From Actinomycetes bacterium (GTDB taxonomy: Bacteria; Actinomycetota; Actinomycetes; Actinomycetales; Microbacteriaceae), in the NCBI GenBank assembly GCA_023436775.1, contig JAEZHW010000051.1, forward strand, positions 1 through 5,009: 5,009 nt of DNA. The letters are read 5' to 3'. Numbering within the stretch: position 1 is the stretch's first letter; each line of letters starts with the position of its first letter. A program made the translations under genes and the position numbers. A model generated the notes under the pieces. That model was not told the DNA's origin. It saw only the letters and a list, made by a program, of their open reading frames with translations, and ran no database searches. Below are positions 1 through 5,009 of this stretch, one piece after another.

Positions 1-348
1 GACGACGCCCCGCACCGAGCCGTCCCCGGCCCCCTCCAGCACGAGCGGCGGCGCGATCGCGTTCTCCGGACCGGTGATCGGATCGTGCCGGGTGACGCCC
101 TCACCGCTCCACATGTCGACCATCCGCTCGGCCACCGCGGGAGCGTGCTCCTCGAGGTGGTCGGCGATGCTGTTCAACTCCTCGGCGACCCGGTCGAGGT
201 TCGCGTTGCCCCGGTCGGTGCGCAGCATCGCATCGATGACGCGCCGGGCCGCCGCGGTCGCCCGATCGACCGGCGCGTCCTGCGGCGCCGACGTCAGCAC
301 GGTGCCGTCCGGATGGGTGTCGGCCGTCGGGTGGGAACCGAGCTTCAC
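1..348 (-). CDS. Probable PaaI-type hot-dog thioesterase, N-terminal part (runs off left edge)
   Basis: This reading frame is open from a GTG at 348 to the window edge, giving 116 residues. The GTG overlaps the TGA of the upstream hydratase gene in a GTGA, which suggests translational coupling; no strong Shine-Dalgarno site precedes it. The first 80 or so residues are polar and probably helical (for example RVAEELNSIADHLEEHAP, about residues 53-70). The section from about 87, with RHDPITGPENAIAPPL followed by a DGSVRG segment, resembles the lead-in to the hot-dog fold of PaaI-family acyl-CoA thioesterases found in Mycobacteriales. The catalytic region would lie beyond the window and cannot be checked. 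In an acyl-CoA beta-oxidation operon such an enzyme could hydrolyse stalled acyl-CoA intermediates and recycle CoA, but that role is inferred. Existence of the gene is well supported by its frame, codon use and overlap; the family call is moderate. Confidence 0.68.
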   Translation of the reverse strand, partial: MKLGSHPTADTHPDGTVLTSAPQDAPVDRATAAARRVIDAMLRTDRGNANLDRVAEELNSIADHLEEHAPAVAERMVDMWSGEGVTRHDPITGPENAIAPPLVLEGAGDGSVRGVV

Positions 349-1217
349 GACCGGACCGTCATGCTCGCGTGGGTCAGCACCGGCTGACCGTCCCGCTCGG
401 GGCACGTCGCGAGCAGCGTGAGCTGGTCGCCGTCCTGCCACACCGACGTCTCGATCGTCTCGCCCGGGTAGATCGATCCCGCGAACCGCACCGAGTAGCT
501 CTGCACGCGCGTGGGGTCGCCGCCGAGCAGCCCGTCGACGACGGCCTTGCACACGACGCCGTACGACGCGAGACCGTGCAGGATCGGGCGGTCGAAACCG
601 GCCATCTGCGCGAACGCAGGATCCGCGTGCAGCGGGTTCATGTCGGCACTGAGTCGGTAGACGAGCGCCTGCTGGGTGCTGGTCGGCGACACGAGCACCT
701 TGTCCGCGTCACGCTCGGGCACGGTGGTGGTGACCTCCGGGCCGGCGTCGCCGCCGAAACCGCCCTCGCCGCGCGCCCAGATCTGCATGCCGGTGGTCCA
801 CAACGGATTTCCGTCGGGATCGGTGGCGGACTGCTCGAGCACGATGACGGCCGCCTTGCCCTTGTCCCACACGTCCGCGACCCGCGAGGACACGCGGGCC
901 GAGCCGGCCGTCGGGATCGGGGCGTGCAGCGTCAGCGACTGTCCGCCGTGCAGGATCTTGCGCAGGTCGATGTCGATCCCGGGCAGGTTCATCCCGGCGG
1001 GCTTCAGGGTTCCGGCCGAGATGCCCTGTCCGGCAACCATCGCGAACGTCGGGAGGACCTTCAGGCCCTTCTCGTACACCCAGCCGAGCTCGGCCGGGTC
1101 CAGCGAGTCGACGCCGGCACCCAGCCCCAGGTGGTAGAGCAGAACGTCACGCTCGGTCCAGTTGGCTTCGCGCACGGTCGGTTCGGCCGTCAGCGCGGCC
1201 TGGACGTCGATCGGCAT
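345..1217 (-). CDS. MaoC-type (R)-specific 2-enoyl-CoA hydratase, double hot-dog, ChsH3/Hsd4B-like
   Basis: This 290-residue protein hydrates trans-2-enoyl-CoA thioesters to 3-hydroxyacyl-CoA in the cytoplasm. Its length and layout fit the hydratase-2 (MFE-2 type) family: an N-terminal degenerate hot-dog (about 1-150), a glycine-rich linker (RGEGGFGGDAGP, 149-160), and a C-terminal catalytic hot-dog (about 175-290). The hydratase-2 signature is YRLSADMNPLHADP at 187-200, with catalytic Asp192 and His197 at the expected five-residue spacing, followed by the conserved PILHGL at 211-216. The usual Gly before the catalytic Asp is Ala191. The overall sequence, including PGIDIDL and WDKGKAAVI, resembles the M. 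tuberculosis steroid side-chain hydratase Rv3538 (ChsH3) more than HtdY (Rv3389c), judged from memory. The start is the ATG at 1217, preceded by AAGGAGG with a 9-base spacer; a longer frame upstream would run through the ltp gene and is unlikely. It starts 4 bases after the thiolase stop and overlaps the thioesterase by 4 bases. Confidence 0.92.
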   Translation of the reverse strand: MPIDVQAALTAEPTVREANWTERDVLLYHLGLGAGVDSLDPAELGWVYEKGLKVLPTFAMVAGQGISAGTLKPAGMNLPGIDIDLRKILHGGQSLTLHAPIPTAGSARVSSRVADVWDKGKAAVIVLEQSATDPDGNPLWTTGMQIWARGEGGFGGDAGPEVTTTVPERDADKVLVSPTSTQQALVYRLSADMNPLHADPAFAQMAGFDRPILHGLASYGVVCKAVVDGLLGGDPTRVQSYSVRFAGSIYPGETIETSVWQDGDQLTLLATCPERDGQPVLTHASMTVRS

Positions 1218-1221
1218 GGTC

Positions 1222-2430
1222 TCACGCCTCCTTCGTGATCGTGCCGGCCTGGTACAGCGTGACGACGCACGCGCCACCGAGACCGAGGTTGTGCTGCAGG
1301 GCCACACGGGCACCGTCGACCTGGCGGGCGTCGGCCTGGCCGCGCAGCTGCCAGTTGAGTTCGGCGCACTGGGCCAGACCGGTCGCGCCCAGCGGATGTC
1401 CCTTCGAGATGAGGCCGCCGGACGGGTTCACGACGACCTTGCCACCGTACGTGGTGGCGCCGGACTCGACCAGCTTGCCGCCCTCGCCGGGCTCGCACAG
1501 GCCGAGGCCCTCGTAGGTGATGATCTCGTTGATCGCGAAGCAGTCGTGCAACTCGATGACGTCGACGTCGTCGATGGTCAGACCCGACTCGGCGAACACC
1601 TGCTCGGCGGCCGCCCGCGTCATCGGGGCGCCGACGACGTCGATCATCGACTGGTCCGCGAATGCCTCCGCGGTGTCGGTGGTGAGGGCCTGAGCGACGA
1701 TCTCGACGGCCTGGTCCTCGAGGCCGTGCTCGCGCACGAACCGCTCGCTGACGACGACCGCGGCGCCCGCACCGTCGGAGGTGGGCGAACACTGCGAGCG
1801 GGTGAGCGGGGCGTGGATCATCTTGTAGTCCAGCACCTGCTGCAGGGTGTACTCGTCATGGAACTGGGCGTAGGGGTTGTTCACCGAGTGCTTGTGGTTC
1901 TTCACGGCGACGGACGCGATCTGCTCGGCGGTGGTGCCGTACCGCTTCATGTGCTCGATTGCGGCATTGCCGAACAGCTGCGCCGTCATCGGCCCGCGGC
2001 CCCACTCGTACTCCGCGGTCATCACCTTCAGGTGCGGGTCGAGCGTCGTGACCTTCGGCAGCTCGCCGGTGACGGCCATCGAGCTCTTCGTCATCTTCTC
2101 GAATCCGACCGCGAGCGCGACGTCCACGAGCCCGCCCTGGACCCACTCCCGCGCCATCATCAGGGCCGACGAGCCGGTGGCACAGTTGTTGTTGACGTTG
2201 ACGATCGGGATCCCGGTCAGTCCGATGTCGTACAGGGCGCGCTGGCCGGCGGCCGACGGCTGGAAGACGTAGCCCACCGCGGCGCGCTGCACCTGGTCGT
2301 ACGTGATCCCGGCGTCGGCCAGGGCGGTACCCACCGCCTCGGAGACCATGTCCGGGTACTCCCAGTCCCGAGACTCGATCTTCTCGAACTTGGTCATACC
2401 CACGCCGATGACGAACGTGCGATTACTCAT
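1222..2430 (-). CDS. SCP-x-type (lipid-transfer-protein family) 3-ketoacyl-CoA thiolase, Ltp1-like
   Basis: This 402-residue protein is a thiolase of the SCP-x class, expected to cleave 3-ketoacyl-CoA with CoA, including alpha-methyl-branched or sterol-derived chains. The nucleophilic cysteine is Cys83 in NVNNNCATGS (78-87). The SCP2-thiolase fingerprint HDCF is at 295-298, with His295 and the second active-site Cys297, and the catalytic GHP is at 344-346 inside NPSGGLISKGHPLGATG. The C-terminal half is strikingly like the thiolase domain of human SCPx (ELHDCF, GLISKGHPLGATGLAQCAEL, ALQHNLGLGGA). Unlike human SCPx it ends just after the thiolase fold, with no SCP2 lipid-carrier domain, as in mycobacterial Ltp1 (Rv2790c). 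With all catalytic residues present it looks like a true thiolase rather than a retro-aldolase such as Ltp2, and no DUF35 partner gene is seen. The start is the ATG at 2430, 10 bases after the fadE stop; a GGAAAG lies 13 bases upstream. An in-frame upstream extension (to 2520) lies within fadE and has low-complexity sequence, so it was not used. Confidence 0.93.
   Translation of the reverse strand: MSNRTFVIGVGMTKFEKIESRDWEYPDMVSEAVGTALADAGITYDQVQRAAVGYVFQPSAAGQRALYDIGLTGIPIVNVNNNCATGSSALMMAREWVQGGLVDVALAVGFEKMTKSSMAVTGELPKVTTLDPHLKVMTAEYEWGRGPMTAQLFGNAAIEHMKRYGTTAEQIASVAVKNHKHSVNNPYAQFHDEYTLQQVLDYKMIHAPLTRSQCSPTSDGAGAAVVVSERFVREHGLEDQAVEIVAQALTTDTAEAFADQSMIDVVGAPMTRAAAEQVFAESGLTIDDVDVIELHDCFAINEIITYEGLGLCEPGEGGKLVESGATTYGGKVVVNPSGGLISKGHPLGATGLAQCAELNWQLRGQADARQVDGARVALQHNLGLGGACVVTLYQAGTITKEA
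1227..1233 (-). promoter_or_regulatory. Strong ribosome binding site of the MaoC-type hydratase gene, inside the ltp stop region
   Basis: AAGGAGG on the coding strand is formed by the last Lys and Glu codons (plus one base of the final Ala codon) of the SCP-x thiolase gene and lies 9 bases before the ATG at 1217. It is the best Shine-Dalgarno match of the gene junctions in the window and fixes the start at 1217 rather than at an upstream in-frame codon (1313). It also ties hydratase translation to the end of the thiolase gene. Confidence 0.8.
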
Positions 2431-2440
2431 CTGGTGGAAC

Positions 2441-4630
2441 TCACTTTCCGGGTTCGGGGTCGCGCGGCAGACCGAGGATCCGCTCGCCGATGATGTTGAG
2501 CTGCACATTGGTGGTACCACCCGCGATGGACATGCACTGCGAGTTGAGGAACATCCGGGTGGCCGAACGACGATGCTGGTCGCCGATCAGGGCCTTCGGT
2601 CCCGCCCATTCCATCGCGACCTCCCACACCTGCTGGATGTGTTCGACGCCGAGCAGTTTCGCGATCGAGGACTCGGCACCGGGCTGCGCGCCGGTGAGCG
2701 AACGCAGCGTGGTGCGCAGTCCCATCAGGCCCCCGGACTGCGCGTCGCACAGGACCTTGCCCAGAACGGTCAACTGTTCGTCGTCGAGCCCGCCGGGAGT
2801 CTCGGCGGCCAGAGACAGCAGCGCCTCGCCGCCCGAGCCGAGGGACGAGTCGTGCGACAGCGACACCCGCTCGTTGGCGAGCGTGGTGCGGGCCAGCTTC
2901 CAGCCGTCGCCGGGCTCGCCGACCAGGCACTCGTCCGGAACGAACACGTCGTCGATGAAGATCTCGTTGAACAGCGCGTCGCCGGTGATCTCCCGCAGCG
3001 GGCGGATGTCGAGGCCCGTGCTGTTCTTCATGTCGACCAGGAAGTACGACAGGCCCTTGTGCTTGGGCGCGTCGGCGTCCGTGCGCGCCAGGCAGATTCC
3101 CCAGTCGGCCTCGCGGGCCATCGAGGTCCACACCTTCTGGCCCTGCAGCTTCCAACCACCGTCGACCTTGGTGGCCTTGGTCGCCAGCGCGGCCAGGTCG
3201 GACCCGGCGCCGGGCTCGGAGAACAGCTGGCACCACACGATGTCGCCGCGCAGCGACTGCGGCAGGAACCGTTCGACCTGTGTGGCGCTGCCGTGCGCGA
3301 GCAGCGTCGGCACCACCCAGTTGCCGATGATCATGTCGTGCGGCGCGAGCGCGGCGGACCGCAGCTCCTCGGCGATCACGAGCTGGGTGACGGCGTCGGC
3401 GCCCTTGCCCCACGGCGTCGGCAGATGCGGTGCGGTGTAGCCCTTCTCCGCCAGGTAGGCCTTCTGCTCGGCACCGCCGAGCGCCGTTGCGGGCTCGAGT
3501 TCGGCGCGCACGTCGGCGCGGATCTGCTCCGCCTCCGGGGGGAGCTCGATGCTCAGGACGCGGCGGACCCCGTCGAGGGTCAGCTGCGCGACACAGCGCC
3601 TCCAGGACGCGGTGGAGCCGAGCAGGATACGCAGGGACTGCGCGCGGCGCAGGTACAGGTGGGCGTCGTGCTCCCAGGTGAACCCGATGCCGCCGAGAAC
3701 CTGGATGCAGTCCTTGGTGACCTGGAAGGCCGACTCGAGTGCCACGGCGCCGGCGACCGCCGCAGCGAGCGAGGACTCGTCCGCGGCCACGTCCTCCCGC
3801 AGCGCCCGGGCCGCGTCCCATGCGGTGACCCGGGCCTGTTCGGTGAGGCTGAACATGCGGGCCGCCTTGTGCTTGACGCCCTGGAACTGGCCGATGACCC
3901 GGCCGAACTGCTGACGCACCCGCGCGTAGTCCGCGGCCGTGGTGGTCGCCCAGTCCGCCAGACCCGCGGCCTCGGCCGCGAACAGTGTCGCGGCGATGTC
4001 GAGAACTCGCTGTGGATCCAGTTGCAGGACATCGCCGTCGACGAGTTCGAGGCCGTCGACCGTCACTTCGGCGTTGCGCCGCACCACGTCGTGGCTCAGC
4101 AGGTCGGTGACCTCGAGGCGGTCCCGCGAGAGCACCACGAAGGCCGGGGTACCGGCGTCGTCGACGGCGAGCAGGAACACGTCGCCCACCTGGTCGCCGA
4201 GGATCGCGCTCGAGGTACCCGACAGGGTCGGTCGGCCCCCGTCGCGGATCAGCTTCAGGCCGCCCGGCTGCAGTGCCACGGCACCGAACAGCGTGCCGTC
4301 GGCCAGCCCCGGCACCTCGGCGGCGCGACCGGCCTCGGCGAGAACGGTGGAGACGACGACGGTCGGCAAGAACGGTCCCGGCACCATGGCCCGGCCGAGT
4401 TCCTCGGTGACGATGGCGAGTTCGACCAGACCGTAGCCCGCCCCGCCGACCTCTTCCGGCAGGTGCAGGCCCAGCATCCCGAGTTCGGCGAGCGAACTCC
4501 AGTACGCCGGACGGGCCTCGGTCTCGGCCGCGACGGCCTCCCGGATCACGGTCGGAGTGGCGTGGCGTGCTGCCCACCCGCGTACGGAATCGCGGAGTTC
4601 GCGATCTTCGTCGCTCAGTCCAATGGTCAT
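2441..4630 (-). CDS. Fused (two-module) acyl-CoA dehydrogenase, FadE34/FadE6-type
   Basis: This 729-residue flavoprotein introduces the alpha,beta double bond into an acyl-CoA. It consists of two acyl-CoA dehydrogenase modules in tandem (about 1-355 and 365-729), roughly twice the usual 380-400 residues. The motifs are split between the modules. The N-terminal one carries the FAD-binding RQQFG (239-243) and QVLGG (310-314). The C-terminal one carries LFSEPGAGSD (469-478) and KVWTS (499-503) but lacks the first two. This matches one composite active site per chain, as in FadE34 and in the alpha2beta2 steroid dehydrogenases FadE26-FadE27 and FadE28-FadE29. The EGT glutamate of MCAD-type enzymes is replaced by Gly704 in AGGTT (703-707); Glu587 in LANERVS is the likely catalytic base on helix G. 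The ATG at 4630 follows GAGGA with a 7-base spacer. The gene lies 54 bases after the FadA5-like gene. The neighbours favour a steroid side-chain CoA ester as substrate; FadE34 versus the FadE6 paralogue cannot be separated by eye. Confidence 0.92.
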   Translation of the reverse strand: MTIGLSDEDRELRDSVRGWAARHATPTVIREAVAAETEARPAYWSSLAELGMLGLHLPEEVGGAGYGLVELAIVTEELGRAMVPGPFLPTVVVSTVLAEAGRAAEVPGLADGTLFGAVALQPGGLKLIRDGGRPTLSGTSSAILGDQVGDVFLLAVDDAGTPAFVVLSRDRLEVTDLLSHDVVRRNAEVTVDGLELVDGDVLQLDPQRVLDIAATLFAAEAAGLADWATTTAADYARVRQQFGRVIGQFQGVKHKAARMFSLTEQARVTAWDAARALREDVAADESSLAAAVAGAVALESAFQVTKDCIQVLGGIGFTWEHDAHLYLRRAQSLRILLGSTASWRRCVAQLTLDGVRRVLSIELPPEAEQIRADVRAELEPATALGGAEQKAYLAEKGYTAPHLPTPWGKGADAVTQLVIAEELRSAALAPHDMIIGNWVVPTLLAHGSATQVERFLPQSLRGDIVWCQLFSEPGAGSDLAALATKATKVDGGWKLQGQKVWTSMAREADWGICLARTDADAPKHKGLSYFLVDMKNSTGLDIRPLREITGDALFNEIFIDDVFVPDECLVGEPGDGWKLARTTLANERVSLSHDSSLGSGGEALLSLAAETPGGLDDEQLTVLGKVLCDAQSGGLMGLRTTLRSLTGAQPGAESSIAKLLGVEHIQQVWEVAMEWAGPKALIGDQHRRSATRMFLNSQCMSIAGGTTNVQLNIIGERILGLPRDPEPGK

Positions 4631-4637
4631 GAATGCG

Positions 4638-4642
4638 TCCTC
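4638..4642 (-). promoter_or_regulatory. Ribosome binding site of the fused acyl-CoA dehydrogenase gene
   Basis: GAGGA on the coding strand sits 7 bases before the ATG at 4630, good spacing for initiation. It straddles the end of the 16-bp repeat, so the duplication endpoint touches the ribosome site. It supports 4630 as the start. Confidence 0.7.
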
Positions 4643-4671
4643 AGCAGTATTCGGGCTCAGCAGTATTCGGG
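4640..4671. repeat. Perfect 16-bp tandem direct duplication in the gap before the acyl-CoA dehydrogenase gene
   Basis: The unit CTCAGCAGTATTCGGG (plus strand) occurs at 4640-4655 and again, immediately adjacent and without mismatch, at 4656-4671. The flanking bases differ, so there are exactly two copies. It fills more than half of the 54-bp gap between the thiolase stop and the dehydrogenase start. Read on the coding strand, the copy nearest the gene supplies the GAGG of that gene's GAGGA ribosome site (4638-4642); the other copy is followed by CCC and makes no such site. It is unlike the KstR or KstR2 palindromic operators as I know them. It may be a simple slippage duplication. Confidence 0.95.
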
Positions 4672-4684
4672 ACGGCTCCGCCGC

Positions 4685-5009
4685 CTAGATGCGTTCGATG
4701 ATCGTGGCGGTGGACAGTGCCCCACCCGCACACATCGTGATCAGTGCCGTGGAGCGGTCGGACCGCTCGAGTTCGTGCAGCGCCGTGGTGATCAGCCGGG
4801 ATCCCGTGGAGCCGACGGGGTGACCGAGCGCGATCGCCCCGCCGTTGACGTTCACCTTGCTCAGGTCCGCCTCGAGCACCTGCGCCCACGACAGGACGAC
4901 CGCGGCGAATGCCTCGTTGATCTCCACGATATCGATGTCGCCCAATGACATTCCGGCCTTGGCGAGCACATGACGGGTGGCGGCGATCGGGCCGTCGAGG
5001 TGGTAGTAC
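4685..5009 (-). CDS. fadA5: Steroid 3-ketoacyl-CoA thiolase FadA5-like, C-terminal part (start outside window)
   Basis: The visible 107 complete codons, ending in TAG at 4685-4687, encode the C-terminal domain of a degradative thiolase. The frame is open to the right edge, beginning YYHLDGPIAATRHVLAKAG, so the internal GTG at 4969 is not the true start. Three family blocks are seen: EINEAFA, NVNGGAIALGHPVGSTG with the catalytic His, and ITMCAGGALSTATIIERI with the proton-shuttling Cys in a CxGG loop. The MCAGGALS ending, rather than the commoner MCEGGG of FadA2/FadA3-type enzymes, and the VVLSWA and LITTALHELER stretches match my recollection of M. tuberculosis FadA5, which thiolyses the 3-keto C24 side chain of cholesterol to release acetyl-CoA. 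The nucleophilic cysteine lies outside the window. It is the most upstream gene seen of this operon; 54 bases separate it from the acyl-CoA dehydrogenase gene. A FadA6-type or other steroid thiolase paralogue is the main alternative. Confidence 0.88.
   Translation of the reverse strand, partial: YYHLDGPIAATRHVLAKAGMSLGDIDIVEINEAFAAVVLSWAQVLEADLSKVNVNGGAIALGHPVGSTGSRLITTALHELERSDRSTALITMCAGGALSTATIIERI

Noticed and set aside
369..1238. A 289-codon open frame on the plus strand opposite the MaoC-type hydratase
   Set aside because: Arg/His/Val-rich antisense frame produced by high GC; the hydratase signature is on the other strand.
1218..1313. Possible 32-residue N-terminal extension of the hydratase
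   Set aside because: It reads as Arg/Ser-rich shadow sequence within the thiolase gene, and the strong AAGGAGG site sits correctly for the ATG at 1217.
1162..2493. A 443-codon open frame on the plus strand opposite the SCP-x thiolase
   Set aside because: The same kind of low-complexity antisense frame, with no motif. The opposite strand encodes a complete thiolase with all catalytic residues.
2431..2520. Possible 30-residue N-terminal extension of the SCP-x thiolase
   Set aside because: It would lie inside the dehydrogenase gene and reads as Ser/Pro-rich sequence with no family match, whereas MSNRTFVIGVGMTKFE from 2430 is the normal thiolase beginning.
2427..4577. A 716-codon minus-strand frame overlapping the dehydrogenase in another frame
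   Set aside because: Extremely rich in Arg, Gly, Pro and Ala, typical of a shifted frame in high-GC DNA; it conflicts with the well-supported fused dehydrogenase.
4673..4683. Small inverted repeat CGGC-TCC-GCCG after the FadA5-like stop, considered as a terminator
   Set aside because: The stem is only 4 bp with no T-run, and the genes on both sides share direction and pathway, so a terminator is not supported.
4631..4684. Search for a KstR or KstR2 operator or an internal promoter in the only sizeable gap
   Set aside because: No palindrome resembling those operators as I know them, and no convincing -35/-10 pair, was found; the operon promoter is presumably upstream of the window.
2303..4948. 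An 881-codon open frame on the plus strand opposite the acyl-CoA dehydrogenase
   Set aside because: Its translation is rich in Arg, Gly, Val, Asp, His and Gln without any recognisable domain, and it mirrors the GC-rich third-position pattern of the minus-strand gene. The minus-strand frame has clear enzyme motifs, so this is a compositional shadow.

Overview
The window is a high-GC actinobacterial segment, most like Rhodococcus, Nocardia, Gordonia or another Mycobacteriales genus. This rests on very strong G/C preference at third codon positions, GTG starts, overlapping or tightly packed genes, and protein sequences that closely resemble mycobacterial and rhodococcal steroid and lipid catabolism enzymes. 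All five genes are on the minus strand and read from right to left as one apparent operon. No RNA gene, CRISPR array, insertion sequence or convincing promoter or terminator is visible, and both ends of the window cut through genes.

In transcription order the layout is: (1) the C-terminal part of a FadA5-like steroid 3-ketoacyl-CoA thiolase (5009 to 4685, start outside the window); (2) a 54-bp gap holding a perfect 16-bp tandem duplication; (3) a 729-residue fused (double) acyl-CoA dehydrogenase of the FadE34/FadE6 type (4630-2441); (4) a 402-residue SCP-x/Ltp1-type thiolase without an SCP2 domain (2430-1222); (5) a 290-residue MaoC-type, double-hot-dog 2-enoyl-CoA hydratase resembling ChsH3/Hsd4B (1217-345); (6) the N-terminal 116 residues of a probable PaaI-type hot-dog thioesterase (348 to 1, end outside the window).

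Together the genes supply the dehydrogenation, hydration and thiolytic steps of a beta-oxidation spiral, plus a possible CoA-releasing thioesterase. The FadA5-like thiolase and ChsH3-like hydratase point to a steroid (sterol or bile-acid) side chain as substrate. The two different thiolases suggest two rounds: an SCP-x-type cleavage of an alpha-methyl-branched 3-ketoacyl-CoA giving propionyl-CoA, and a FadA5-type cleavage giving acetyl-CoA. The 3-hydroxyacyl-CoA dehydrogenase needed between hydratase and thiolase is not in the window. This pathway assignment is inference from family resemblance. I see no clearly undescribed system here. The most unusual items are the leader tandem repeat and the side-by-side presence of two thiolase classes.
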